From Fidelibacterota bacterium (GTDB lineage Bacteria > Fidelibacterota > Marinisomatia > Marinisomatales > UBA1611), in assembly GCA_002708715.1 (NCBI GenBank), contig PAPB01000005.1, positions 1 through 35,654 of the forward strand: a DNA stretch of 35,654 bases. Direction: 5' to 3'. Shown here piece by piece: positions 7,355 through 16,560 of the stretch. The position numbers were made by a program, and so were the translations under genes. Every line of letters starts with the position of its first letter. The first letter of the stretch is position 1. The notes under the pieces are model-generated. The model was not told the origin of the DNA. It worked only from the letters and a program-made list of their open reading frames with translations, and searched no databases.

Positions 7355-8125
7355 GTGAAAAAAAACATCACATCTCAGTTCAAAAAAAATGGATATCATA
7401 TAGAAAAAAAATTATTTAGCAAATTAGATATAAAAAAACTTGAAAGTGAATTTGATAAAATCATATTTCAATTAGAAAATAGCGGAGAAAATATTAACGC
7501 TCATTGGAGAAGTGATTTAACAAAAAATATTGATTCACCTAAATCAAAAATTATACACACGCATAATGTACAAAGCTATTCATCTATTATGATGAAAATG
7601 GTTCAAAATAAGAAATTATTAAACCTGGCTGAATCTTTTATTGGAAAAGATATAATCTTACATCATACTAAATTGTTTTTAAAACCACCTCTTGTTGGAT
7701 CAGCCTTTCCATTACATCAAGACTGGTCCTACTTCCCAACAAAAAAAAATACAATGATAGCTGCAGTTGTACATATTTCTGACTCAAAACAAAATATGGG
7801 TTGTATAAAACTAATTCCAGGATCTCATAAATTAGGTAAAGTAAAAAACTCAGATGGGCATTCCTATATAAAGAAATTACATAAAAAATATTCATTGGAA
7901 TCCGCAACTGCAATTGAAGCAAATCACGGAGATGTTTTGTTTTTTCATTCATGTACGGTTCATGGGTCAATGAACAATGAATCTAATAAACCTAGAAAAA
8001 CAATACTTATTCAATTATATTCTGGAAAAGATAAGGTGTTAAAAGATAATAACCACACCAACGTTCAAATAGTATTAAGAGGATGGAATTATAACGCTAC
8101 TAGAACAACAGCTGAAAATCTTTAA
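7355..8125 (+). CDS. Phytanoyl-CoA dioxygenase (PhyH) family hydroxylase, copy 2
   Basis: This is a second PhyH-family Fe(II)/2-oxoglutarate dioxygenase, of 256 residues. The iron-binding residues are His121 and Asp123 in PLHQDWSYFP and His203 in TVHGSMNNES, with Arg214 as the likely 2-oxoglutarate contact. The NMGCIKLIPGSHKLG segment is the classic PhyH core. It starts at a GTG (7355) almost touching the stop of copy 1, with AGAGA upstream, so translation is probably coupled. Its stop overlaps the stop of the symporter gene on the other strand by four bases (TTAA at 8122-8125). The two dioxygenases share family motifs but have different inserts, so they probably act on successive intermediates rather than being a recent duplication. 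Confidence 0.86.
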   Translation: MKKNITSQFKKNGYHIEKKLFSKLDIKKLESEFDKIIFQLENSGENINAHWRSDLTKNIDSPKSKIIHTHNVQSYSSIMMKMVQNKKLLNLAESFIGKDIILHHTKLFLKPPLVGSAFPLHQDWSYFPTKKNTMIAAVVHISDSKQNMGCIKLIPGSHKLGKVKNSDGHSYIKKLHKKYSLESATAIEANHGDVLFFHSCTVHGSMNNESNKPRKTILIQLYSGKDKVLKDNNHTNVQIVLRGWNYNATRTTAENL

Positions 8126-9606
8126 ACTGATTTATTAAAATAAACACTTACAAAGGAACCGGTAGTTATTGCTAGTATTACTGATGGTAGCATAACATCC
8201 AACTTATCAAAATAAGGTCCAATATAATCAATACTTGGAATAAAAAATTTAAAAATAGGTACAGATAAAAAACCTGTAACCATTGATACAATAGCTCCTT
8301 TCTCTGTTAAACCATTCCAAAAAATAGACATAATTATAACTGGACAAAATGTAGCAGCAATACCAGACCAGCCAAAAATAACAAACCAGAATACTGTTCT
8401 TGTAGGTGAAAGGATAGAAACAATAATAGCCACTGATAATGCAAAACCTGCCAACAAAAAAGTAACTTTTTTAGAGATTTTCACAAGTATTTTTTCATCA
8501 ATTTCTGGACGGTATACTTTTTGAAAAAAATCTCTTGTTACAGCACTTGATGCAACAACTAATAAAGAATCAACTGTTGACATTACAGCAGATAGTATAA
8601 CAGCAATATATATTCCCACAATTACATTTGGCATAACCTGGCTAAGAACTAAAGATAGAACATCCTCACCACCCCCGCCTAAAATAAGCTCAGGATTAAA
8701 ACCGTTTTTTGTAAACATATATCTTCCTAACATACCTATTAACACCGCTGAAGAATCAGTTAATAATGTATAACCAATAGCTACCCATTTTCCTTTTTCA
8801 ATTTCATTCGTATTTGTTATAGCAATAAACCTAACATATACTTGAGGAGAGCCCATAAAACCAACACCTATAGATAAAAAACCTAATATCGAAGCAATAT
8901 TTATTAAGCTAAAACCACCAGGACCCCAAATATTAACTAGTCCAGGATCTATTTCTTTTAAACCTGAAAAAAAAGCAAACGGATTATTTAAAGACAGAAG
9001 AATTACTGGAGGTAATATTATAAGACCAATAAACATTAATATACCTTGAAAAAAATCAGACCACGCAACAGCAACAAAACCACCAGATAATATATAAAAA
9101 ACAACTATCCCAAAACCAATAGCTATACCAACGTAATAATCTAAACCTAAAAAAGATTCGAAAGTTTTTCCCGTTATATCAATCTGAGCACTTACATAAA
9201 TAACAACAAAGAGGGAAAGCGCCGTAGCTGAAATAATACGAAGAAGATTTGACCTTGAATTAAAATGGCTTACCAAAAAATCTGTAATTGTTATAGATTT
9301 ATAATCATCAGTCATCTTCTTAAATTTTTTTGCCATAAACTGCCAAGAAAACCAAACACCCAATACTTCTCCAACAACAACCCAAAAAGCACTGAGACCC
9401 ATTATAGCTCCCATTCCAGTAAGACCTATTAAAAGCCAACCCGACTCACCTGTCGCTCTTGCAGACAAAGATGCGATCCAATAACCAAGTTTTTTACCTC
9501 CAACATAATAGTCAGAAATAGAAGAAACTTTTTTTGAAGAAAAATAACCTATAGAAATCAGGATTAAAAAATAAAGAAAAAGAAAAAGAAAATTATATGG
9601 GATCAT
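8122..9606 (-). CDS. Sodium:solute symporter family transporter (PutP-like)
   Basis: The 494-residue inner-membrane protein of the SSS family has about 13 hydrophobic helices. Residues 30-75 (SDYYVGGKKLG, then ATGESGWLLIGL) match the start of PutP-type proline/sodium symporters. The later ILSAVMSTVDSLLVVASSAVTRD segment, at about 338-360, corresponds to the conserved sodium-site helix of PutP/PanF. It should import an organic solute with Na+, plausibly proline or a related amino acid, but substrate calls in this family are unreliable. The ATG at 9606 lies 17 bases after the MscS stop, at the distal end of the long minus-strand run that begins with the ABC importer. No terminator hairpin follows; the stop overlaps the opposite dioxygenase stop. 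Confidence 0.88.
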   Translation of the reverse strand: MIPYNFLFLFLYFLILISIGYFSSKKVSSISDYYVGGKKLGYWIASLSARATGESGWLLIGLTGMGAIMGLSAFWVVVGEVLGVWFSWQFMAKKFKKMTDDYKSITITDFLVSHFNSRSNLLRIISATALSLFVVIYVSAQIDITGKTFESFLGLDYYVGIAIGFGIVVFYILSGGFVAVAWSDFFQGILMFIGLIILPPVILLSLNNPFAFFSGLKEIDPGLVNIWGPGGFSLINIASILGFLSIGVGFMGSPQVYVRFIAITNTNEIEKGKWVAIGYTLLTDSSAVLIGMLGRYMFTKNGFNPELILGGGGEDVLSLVLSQVMPNVIVGIYIAVILSAVMSTVDSLLVVASSAVTRDFFQKVYRPEIDEKILVKISKKVTFLLAGFALSVAIIVSILSPTRTVFWFVIFGWSGIAATFCPVIIMSIFWNGLTEKGAIVSMVTGFLSVPIFKFFIPSIDYIGPYFDKLDVMLPSVILAITTGSFVSVYFNKSV

Positions 9607-9623
9607 ATATAAATAATTTAAAA

Positions 9624-10676
9624 TTATTTTTCGGGAAGAAGAACTTTCATAGTGGGATAAGGAATAAAAATGTTTCTTTGAGAAAATTGTTCATAAATAT
9701 CAGTATTAATTGCATCAACTGTTCTTCCTCGCATTTCAGGTTTTTGAATCCAAAAAAGAAGCTGAAGTTTAAGCCCATTATCTGCAAACTCTCTAAAACG
9801 AACTCTAGGACTAGGATCTTTAAGAACATTGGTGTTGTTTTTTGCAATATCAATTAAAATTGCTTTTACATCATTTAAATTGGAATCATAAGAAATTAAG
9901 AGAGTGATCCGCACCCTTTCTATTTCTCCAGGACCACCACTTTCATTAACTATTTTTGATGTTGCAATTACAGAATTTGGTATGGTTATTTCAATATCAT
10001 CTCGCGTCATAAATCGTGTTGACCTAAGACCCATTTGTGTTACATAGCCTCTTTCACCAGACTCCAATAAAATATAATCACCTTCTTTAAAAGGAGCATC
10101 TGCTAATAAAAATATCCCAGCAAAAAAATTAGAAACAGTATCTTTTGCTGCTAAACCCAAAACCACACCCAAAACACCTGCTGAAGCAAGGATACCATTA
10201 ATATTAATATCCCAACTTAAAAAAATAAAATATATACCAAAAATTCCAATAGCAATCTTTCCTAAATTATTAAAAAGAGGTATTGTGTTTTTTTGTAATA
10301 AAGAATTAGTAGTAGTTTTTCGAGATGCCCACTCCATAGACATCAATAAAATTTTTGAAATAACAAACAACCAGATAATTATTGTTGCTGTTTTTAAACA
10401 ACCAATTAATGCAAAATCAATGTACTGTGGTAAGGATGCTGTTTTAATTGAAAAAATAAACCCAATAAAAAGAATTGAATAAAAAATAGGCTTATGTAAT
10501 AATTGAAGAATTCTATCATCTAAAGTTGTTTGAGTTTTATCAACCATTTTTTTAAAAATAATAGTAAAAATTATATCAACAAATTTTGCAAAAAATACAG
10601 ATATTAAAATCAAGCTTGCTGATTTAAGAAAATGGTTAGAAACAATAAAAATATAATAGTCTTTTAGTTCATTCAT
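9624..10676 (-). CDS. MscS-family mechanosensitive ion channel
   Basis: The 350-residue small-conductance mechanosensitive channel homologue has four to five membrane helices before residue 190. The pore helix is clear at about 162-190 (ASAGVLGVVLGLAAKDTVSN), followed directly by the FFAGIFLLADAPFKEGD beta-domain entry that is diagnostic for MscS. The C-terminal half is the cytoplasmic vestibule, ending IPYPTMKVLL. Such channels release solutes upon osmotic downshock. The ATG at 10676 has a GGTG-rich ribosome site. It sits between an amidase gene (34 bases upstream) and the sodium symporter, so a solute uptake/release pairing is plausible but unproven. Confidence 0.92.
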   Translation of the reverse strand: MNELKDYYIFIVSNHFLKSASLILISVFFAKFVDIIFTIIFKKMVDKTQTTLDDRILQLLHKPIFYSILFIGFIFSIKTASLPQYIDFALIGCLKTATIIIWLFVISKILLMSMEWASRKTTTNSLLQKNTIPLFNNLGKIAIGIFGIYFIFLSWDININGILASAGVLGVVLGLAAKDTVSNFFAGIFLLADAPFKEGDYILLESGERGYVTQMGLRSTRFMTRDDIEITIPNSVIATSKIVNESGGPGEIERVRITLLISYDSNLNDVKAILIDIAKNNTNVLKDPSPRVRFREFADNGLKLQLLFWIQKPEMRGRTVDAINTDIYEQFSQRNIFIPYPTMKVLLPEK

Positions 10677-10710
10677 CTTTACACCGATTATTAATTATAA
10701 CAATTACCAA

Positions 10711-11529
10711 TTAACCTTTAGTGTTTTTATCATACACTGCGAAGGTTTGATTGTTTTGACGAAAATCTTTCCAGGGATGACTTACACCAGCAACACCGTT
10801 ATCCCTAAGTGTTTTAACTCTATCAAAATCAATTATAGCAGTCTGCATAAAAGGACCACCTCCAGATTTTTGTAAAGCATTACCATCAGGGTCAACAATA
10901 ATAGATCCTCCAACACCTCCATACCCCACACCATTACATGAGACAATATAACACTGTTGTGTAATAGCCGTTGCGCGAGCAATTACTTGTTCTTGTGGTC
11001 TATCTCCTGTTGTTGTCATTGTTGGAACTAAAATAAGTTCAGCTCCTAAATTAACGATATCTCTTGCCACTTCTGGGAACCACAAATCATAACAAATCAT
11101 AAGGCCCACTTTTCCTACACCTTCAATAGTAAAAACAAATGGGTCAGTGCCAGGCGTGATTTTTTCATAAGGACACCAGGGATATCTTTTACGATACTTT
11201 CCGATTAAGTCTCCTTTTGGTGACAATACAAAAGATGTATTATAAATATCATCTCCAGAACGTTCATATATACTTCCTGGTACCAACCAAATTCCATACT
11301 TTTTAGCTAATCCTGAAAAAAAATCAGTTAAATTCCCTGGTAATTTTTCTGCTTGATCTTTTATATCTACGAGCTTATCTGTTGCAGAAAGTTCTGGAAA
11401 AACAACCATGTTTACTTGAGGAAAAACTCGATTAATATAACTTAAATGTTTTTCAATCTCTTGTAAATTGTTCTTTTTTTCTTTGTGAACAAACATTTGA
11501 ATTGATGCAATAGTAATCAGTTTATCCAT
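10711..11529 (-). CDS. Nitrilase-superfamily carbon-nitrogen hydrolase (amidase)
   Basis: The 272-residue cytoplasmic hydrolase has the Glu-Lys-Cys triad of the nitrilase superfamily: Glu46 in VVFPELS, Lys114 in KYRKRYPW, and nucleophile Cys146 in GLMICYDLWFPE. A second conserved Glu (about 122, in PYEK) is also present. The family hydrolyses C-N bonds of amides, carbamoyl groups or, more rarely, nitriles. The CYD context and length fit the aliphatic amidase/N-carbamoyl branch better than true nitrilases. A GGAG ribosome site lies ten bases before the ATG at 11529. The gene is 29 bases after the double ATPase gene, so it is likely transcribed with the importer and may release ammonia or acid from an imported amide or peptide-like compound. 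The exact substrate is unknown. Confidence 0.87.
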   Translation of the reverse strand: MDKLITIASIQMFVHKEKKNNLQEIEKHLSYINRVFPQVNMVVFPELSATDKLVDIKDQAEKLPGNLTDFFSGLAKKYGIWLVPGSIYERSGDDIYNTSFVLSPKGDLIGKYRKRYPWCPYEKITPGTDPFVFTIEGVGKVGLMICYDLWFPEVARDIVNLGAELILVPTMTTTGDRPQEQVIARATAITQQCYIVSCNGVGYGGVGGSIIVDPDGNALQKSGGGPFMQTAIIDFDRVKTLRDNGVAGVSHPWKDFRQNNQTFAVYDKNTKG

Positions 11530-11558
11530 TTAATATTTTCTCCAAAATTTGTATACCA

Positions 11559-13118
11559 TTAATTTTTACTCATCCATGAGTTAGAATCTATTAATTTTTT
11601 TGTATAGTCGTTTGAAGGGTTAATTAATACATTATTAGTGTTTCCAAACTCAACTATTTCTCCTTTATATAAAACCATAATACGATCAGATAGTTCTGAC
11701 ACAACTCCTAAATCATGTGATATAAAAATATAAGAAAGGTTTTTTTGTATTTGTATATCTTTCAATAAGATTAATATTTTTTCCTGAGTTATTGTATCGA
11801 GTGCTGAGGTTGGCTCATCTAAAATCAATATGGATGGATTTACTAACAAGGACCTAATGATAGAAATCCGCTGTCTTTGACCTCCTGATAATTCATGAGG
11901 AAAAGACTTTAATAAACTGTGGTCTAAATTAACCTTATCTAATTCTTCTATTATTTTTTCTTTCATGATCCATTGATCCTTAACACCATTTAAAATTAAA
12001 GGCTCACACAATATATCATAAACCCGCATTCTAGGATTTAAAGAACCTTGGCTATCTTGAAAGACTACTCCAATATCTCTAGTGGGTTTAGTTAAACTTA
12101 TTCTTTTACCATTTTTTAAAATATCTATATCACCAGAATCTCGTTCTAATAAATTTAAAATGGTTTTCGCTAAAGTTGTTTTCCCACTTCCTGATTCACC
12201 AATGACACCTATTGTCTCCCCTTTATTAATATCAAAACTAATACCTTTCAAAGTGGGTACAGCATTCACTTTTGAATTATATGATTTGTTTATATTATTA
12301 ATATATAAAACTGTATTTGATTCCTGTTTGTTAATTTTTGTTGGAATTTCATTTAACGATTTTTTAAAGTTATCTGTAAATGTTTTTACGTATCTATCAT
12401 TATTGCTGTCAATAATCATTTCCGTTTTTCCTACATCTATAATTTTACCCGATTTTATTATTGCGATTTTATCACAGTATTTAATAACAGTATTTAAATC
12501 ATGAGAAATAAGTAAAACAGAAAATTGAAACTGCTTTTGAAAAGAAAACATTAAATTTAAAATTTCCATTTTTATATTGGTATCCAAACCAGTTGTTATC
12601 TCATCAGCAATAATAAACTCAGGCTCAACAGACATTGCCATCGCAATCATAACCCTTTGCATTTGACCTCCAGAAAGTTGATGAGGATAACGTTCTAATA
12701 TGTTTGGAATTTCATGTAAATGTACTTTTTTAACCCAATATGTAATTTGTCGCTTTATTTTATTTTTTTTGTAACCATACCTTTTATTAAGAATAATAAA
12801 AAACTGTTTCTCTATTGTTTGTAATGGATTCAATGCTTGCATTGGATTTTGGGATATCTTAGACAAATTAATTCCCCTGAGAGTTGATATACTTTTATCT
12901 GAATCAAAATAATGTTTAACAAAACCACTTGTGATAGAACAACCCATTGGTACCATATCCATTAAAGTTGAACCAAGCATGCTTTTCCCACTACCTGTCT
13001 CTCCTATAAGTCCCAAATTTTCACCTTTGTTAATATTTAAATTTATTTTATCTAGTATAACTGTATGATCATCTGATTTAACCTCTAAATTTTTAATTTT
13101 ATAAAGAAGGTTACTCAT
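11559..13118 (-). CDS. Oligopeptide-type ABC importer, fused double ATP-binding protein
   Basis: The 519-residue protein carries two complete ABC ATPase domains in tandem, like YejF or a DppD-DppF fusion. Domain 1 has Walker A GETGSGKS at 39-46, the SQNPMQALNP Q-loop (89-98), signature LSGGQMQR (about 148-155) and Walker B FIIADE (168-173). Domain 2 has GESGSGKT at 307-314, the FQDSQGSLNP Q-loop (353-362), LSGGQRQR (410-417) and LILDE (431-435). All nucleotide-binding motifs look intact in both halves. The usual C-terminal oligopeptide/dipeptide zinc-ribbon-like tail is short or absent in the first half. Its ATG shares one base with the permease stop (TAATG at 13118), so the permeases and ATPase are coupled. 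It powers the importer made of the three genes upstream. Confidence 0.94.
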   Translation of the reverse strand: MSNLLYKIKNLEVKSDDHTVILDKINLNINKGENLGLIGETGSGKSMLGSTLMDMVPMGCSITSGFVKHYFDSDKSISTLRGINLSKISQNPMQALNPLQTIEKQFFIILNKRYGYKKNKIKRQITYWVKKVHLHEIPNILERYPHQLSGGQMQRVMIAMAMSVEPEFIIADEITTGLDTNIKMEILNLMFSFQKQFQFSVLLISHDLNTVIKYCDKIAIIKSGKIIDVGKTEMIIDSNNDRYVKTFTDNFKKSLNEIPTKINKQESNTVLYINNINKSYNSKVNAVPTLKGISFDINKGETIGVIGESGSGKTTLAKTILNLLERDSGDIDILKNGKRISLTKPTRDIGVVFQDSQGSLNPRMRVYDILCEPLILNGVKDQWIMKEKIIEELDKVNLDHSLLKSFPHELSGGQRQRISIIRSLLVNPSILILDEPTSALDTITQEKILILLKDIQIQKNLSYIFISHDLGVVSELSDRIMVLYKGEIVEFGNTNNVLINPSNDYTKKLIDSNSWMSKN

Positions 13119-13954
13119 TATCTAATTTTTTCTTCTGTGAAGTTGCGAAATTGATCGCCAATAATATTAAATGAAACCACTGTTAAACATATGAAAATTC
13201 CAGGGAAAAAAACCTCCCACCAATGATTTAAAAACTGTGCACGTGATTGTGTAATTAATAAACCCCATTCAACATCTGGGTGCTGTGCTCCTAATCCAAT
13301 AAAAGAAAGACCAGCAGCAGTCAATATTGCATAACCCGCGTCGATAGTAGCTTGTGTCAAAATTGGATTAAAACCATTTGGCAAAATATGATTTTTTATA
13401 ATATGAAAATTACTAGCACCCATATTTTTTGAGATTAACACATAGTCTAAAGATGAAATAATTAATGCTTGAGATCGGGCTATTCTAACGTACCAAGGAA
13501 ACCATGATGCAGAAATTCCCAAAACAACATTATTCAAAGATGGACCAAGAACCGCTGTAATGACAAGTGGTAGTATTAATGGTGGAAATGCAAGAAAACC
13601 ATCTGTGATTCTCATTATTATTTCATCAATTCGTTTACTCGCAACCCCACAAAACATTCCAATTGGGGAACCCACCAAAACCGAAAGAAAAACAACGCCA
13701 AATGCTATTTTTAAAGAATAAAAACCTGCGCGAATAGTAATAGTAAACATATCTCTCCCTGCAGTATCAGTACCAAACCAATGGGAAAAAGAAGGTGGTT
13801 GACCTGCGGCTTTAAAATGAACCGCTCCATATATATCTTCATAATAGGGAGACAAAAAAGGAATAAAAACAGATAAGAGAAAGATTCCAAGTAAAAATAA
13901 AAAAGCTAAAAATGCCGATTTTCTTAAAATAAGTTTTTGAAAAAAGCTTTTCAC
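13118..13954 (-). CDS. Oligopeptide-type ABC importer, permease C (DppC/OppC-like)
   Basis: This inner-membrane permease of the binding-protein-dependent (OppC/DppC) type has about 278 residues. It shows an N-terminal helix (FLAFLFLLGIFLLSVFIPF), the WFGTDTAGRDMF motif that marks OppC N-termini, and the cytoplasmic EAA-type loop SKNMGASNFHIIKNHILPN that docks to the ATPase. I prefer the GTG at 13954, one base after the upstream permease stop (TAA-A-GTG), because it gives a typical OppC N-terminus. An in-frame ATG at 13987 would add eleven residues and overlap the upstream gene by 32 bases; neither start has a clear ribosome site. The 3' end overlaps the ATPase start by one base. Confidence 0.92.
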   Translation of the reverse strand: MKSFFQKLILRKSAFLAFLFLLGIFLLSVFIPFLSPYYEDIYGAVHFKAAGQPPSFSHWFGTDTAGRDMFTITIRAGFYSLKIAFGVVFLSVLVGSPIGMFCGVASKRIDEIIMRITDGFLAFPPLILPLVITAVLGPSLNNVVLGISASWFPWYVRIARSQALIISSLDYVLISKNMGASNFHIIKNHILPNGFNPILTQATIDAGYAILTAAGLSFIGLGAQHPDVEWGLLITQSRAQFLNHWWEVFFPGIFICLTVVSFNIIGDQFRNFTEEKIR

Positions 13955-13955
13955 T

Positions 13956-14969
13956 TTAATGGCGAATTCTAGGATCAACAATAACATAAAAAAGATCTAT
14001 AAAAAAATTAATGATTACATATATAGCACTATAAAGAATAGTAACACCAATTATTGCAGGAAAATCTCTTGTTAAAATTGACAAAACACTGAATTGTCCT
14101 AAGCCAGGCCAATCAAAAATTGACTCAACTAAAAAAGTTCCACCAAGCATAAGGCCAAAACTTAATCCTACTACAGTAGAAACTGGGATAAATGTATTTT
14201 TATATGCTGATTTTCTAATAATCTCACCATCATTAAAACCAAAAGATTTAAACGTACTAAAAAATGGTGTATTGATAGTTTCTATCATTGTTGAACGAGT
14301 TGTACGTAGCACAATTCCCAACACACCAAATGCCATAGTGAAAGCAGGTAAGGTTATATGTTTCAATACATCCATAAAAAGATCTACATCCATAGAAAGA
14401 AAACTATCAATTAATAAAAAACCACTATTATAAATTAATGGAGCGTCTAAAGAACCCATACCAGAGTATCTACCCTGAAGTGGTAACCAATACAAGATTC
14501 CAAAAAAAATTAATTGCAAAATCATACCAAACCAAAAAACAGGAAGAGATAACCCTATATACCCTAAGCCCCTTGCAAAATAATCAAATCTTTTTTCCTG
14601 TTTTAAAGCCGATACCAATCCCATTGGGAACCCTAAAATAATAGCGATTAACATTGAAAAAAATACCAGTTCAAATGTAGCAAAAAACCTGTTTAATATT
14701 TCAATTGTTACGGGTTGCCGTGTTCGAAGTGAAACACCAAGATCTAATTTGGCAGTCTTTTTTAAAAAGGATAAATATTGTTTGTATATCGGTTCATTAA
14801 AACCAAAGTCTTTTCTAGCCTTCTCTATTTGTTCCTTAGTAGGGTGGTCACCAACCCACAAAAACACAGGGTCACCAGGTAGCCAACGAACAATAAAAAA
14901 CGTTATGCTACAAACAATCAACATAATCAAACCCATTAAAGCTATTCTATTAAAAATATATTTATACAT
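13956..14969 (-). CDS. Oligopeptide-type ABC importer, permease B (DppB/OppB-like)
   Basis: The 337-residue inner-membrane permease of the OppB/DppB type has six hydrophobic helices. The N-terminal signature RWLPGDPVFLWVG is followed by the FGFNEPIYKQYLSFLKK stretch and LDLGVSLRTRQPV. The EAA loop is near FKSFGFNDGEIIRKSAYKN, and the C-terminus ends in the family hallmark DPRIRH. I take the ATG at 14969, which overlaps the binding-protein stop by one base (TGATG), rather than a TTG one codon earlier. With the OppC-like subunit it forms the membrane channel. Confidence 0.93.
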   Translation of the reverse strand: MYKYIFNRIALMGLIMLIVCSITFFIVRWLPGDPVFLWVGDHPTKEQIEKARKDFGFNEPIYKQYLSFLKKTAKLDLGVSLRTRQPVTIEILNRFFATFELVFFSMLIAIILGFPMGLVSALKQEKRFDYFARGLGYIGLSLPVFWFGMILQLIFFGILYWLPLQGRYSGMGSLDAPLIYNSGFLLIDSFLSMDVDLFMDVLKHITLPAFTMAFGVLGIVLRTTRSTMIETINTPFFSTFKSFGFNDGEIIRKSAYKNTFIPVSTVVGLSFGLMLGGTFLVESIFDWPGLGQFSVLSILTRDFPAIIGVTILYSAIYVIINFFIDLFYVIVDPRIRH

Positions 14970-16525
14970 CAATTTTTACTTAGTTCATATATAAATATAG
15001 TTGAATATGCTGGATTGCTTTTTAAGCCTTTTATGTTATTCTTACGAATAGAGGGTATTTTAATATCTACCGCAGGAATAACCACACAATCATCAATAAG
15101 TATGTTTTGAATTTTTTTATATATCTCTTTTGCCTTTTCAGGTTCAATAGATTCTAACTCCCAAGCTTTTTTTGTAAGAGAATCCAAATGCCCATTGCTA
15201 TAATAAGAAAGATTAAATAATGGGCTTTCTTGGGTGTTATATAATGCAAAGAACCAATCTGATGGTGATGAAACAGTTGGCCACCAAGCCATAGATATAA
15301 TATTAGGTGCTGTATCTAAATTTTTTGCCTTATCCCAATTTGTTGACCATAGACCAGGTTTCAATTCAAGTTCTAAACCTATTTTTCTAAGGTTGTCTAA
15401 TAACATAAATGCAGTTAATCGATATTCTTCATAGGTGGATACATAAGATAGGTCTATTTTTGTATTAATTAAATTAACCTTAGATTTTTTTAAATAATCT
15501 TTTGCAATATCTAAATCAAATTTCAAAAGACTATCTGGTTCATTATAAAGTGGTATACTGTGCGGTATCAATCCTTTTGCTTCTAATGCTGTGTTTTTAT
15601 ATACATAATTAACCAAAGTATTACGATCCAAAGAAGAAGCTATGGCCCTTCTAAACCATAAATCACTAGTGGGATATTTTTTAGTATTTAAAAGATAAAA
15701 TTCATTTGTCCAAGACTGGTGATAAGAAATCGTTACATTTGGATTATTTTCCAATGTTTTTAATAATTGAGTAGGTATTAAAACAGCATAATCCGCTAAA
15801 CCACTTTGAATCATTTGTAAGCGGGTTGAAGATTCTGATGCCACTTGAATTAAAATGGAATCATAATGATTTTCTTTTTTCCAACCTTTCCAATATTTAT
15901 CGAATTTTTCTAATAATATATATTTATTTCTAACCCATTTTTTCAATTGATATGGTCCAGTACCAGCCCCAAAACCTTTAAGCAATGAATCCTTAGAAAC
16001 ATTAGTAATAGATGGCGAATACATCCATGCGCCATATTGTGAACTTACTATTTTGTCGAAAGGAACAGGAGACGAAAGAATAAAGGTTATTTGCAATGGG
16101 TTGTTTATTATTATTTGTTCAACAGAAGACCATATATAGCTTGCACCTCCGTTAAGTTTTTTATTCCTCTCTACAACAAACTTTACCACCTCTGAATTAA
16201 ACTTTGTTCCATCGTGAAAAAATACATTATCTCTTAAATTGAATGTCCAAGTTAAACCATCTTTCGATTTTGAGTAAGTGACCGCAAGTCCTGGTAAAAA
16301 TTTGCTAGGTTTTGACCCTGCATCATACCACAAAAGAGGTTCATACATATTTGACATAGGAAAAACCTCAAGTGAAAATGCCGTAGCAGGGTCCCAATCT
16401 TTCACATCATCATAAGTAGCAATTACAAAAATATTTTCTTTTTTTTCATCATCAACAGACGGGCTACATTGAAGTAAAATAAAATAAAAGGATAATAAAA
16501 TGATTTTATTAATTTTTATCTCCAA
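14969..16525 (-). CDS. Oligopeptide-type ABC importer, substrate-binding lipoprotein (SBP family 5)
   Basis: The 518-residue extracytoplasmic solute-binding protein of SBP_bac_5 type has a hydrophobic N-terminus ending LLQC (Cys20), a relaxed lipoprotein site. The fold is recognised from MYEPLLWYDAG (about 60-70), the LTWTFNLRDNVFFHDGTKFN block (about 90-110), GTGPYQLKKW (about 185-195) and WFRRAIASSLDR (about 290-300). Family members bind di/oligopeptides, nickel or plant-type compounds; the ligand is not predictable. No ATG is available: the frame opens with TTG at 16525, and a GGAG sequence overlaps that codon so it cannot serve it. GGAG is, however, six bases before an in-frame ATT at 16513, which would give a compact lipoprotein signal. 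The true start is therefore uncertain by four codons. Confidence 0.92.
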   Translation of the reverse strand: MEIKINKIILLSFYFILLQCSPSVDDEKKENIFVIATYDDVKDWDPATAFSLEVFPMSNMYEPLLWYDAGSKPSKFLPGLAVTYSKSKDGLTWTFNLRDNVFFHDGTKFNSEVVKFVVERNKKLNGGASYIWSSVEQIIINNPLQITFILSSPVPFDKIVSSQYGAWMYSPSITNVSKDSLLKGFGAGTGPYQLKKWVRNKYILLEKFDKYWKGWKKENHYDSILIQVASESSTRLQMIQSGLADYAVLIPTQLLKTLENNPNVTISYHQSWTNEFYLLNTKKYPTSDLWFRRAIASSLDRNTLVNYVYKNTALEAKGLIPHSIPLYNEPDSLLKFDLDIAKDYLKKSKVNLINTKIDLSYVSTYEEYRLTAFMLLDNLRKIGLELELKPGLWSTNWDKAKNLDTAPNIISMAWWPTVSSPSDWFFALYNTQESPLFNLSYYSNGHLDSLTKKAWELESIEPEKAKEIYKKIQNILIDDCVVIPAVDIKIPSIRKNNIKGLKSNPAYSTIFIYELSKN

Positions 16526-16560
16526 AAAATTTACACATGTATATCTAAATAAATTTCTGG

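Noticed and set aside
5599-8125. Ectoine hydroxylase or phytanoyl-CoA pathway
   Set aside because: Only family-level motifs are shared; no ectABC or CoA-ligase genes are present, so no specific substrate was assigned.
12082-12504. 140-codon plus-strand frame within the double ATPase gene
   Set aside because: It lies wholly opposite intact Walker A and inter-domain sequence of the ATPase and shows no recognisable domain.
13955-13987. ATG at 13987 as start of the OppC-like permease
   Set aside because: It needs a 32-base overlap with the OppB end and has no ribosome site; the GTG one base after the upstream stop gives a typical N-terminus. This remains a preference, not a certainty.
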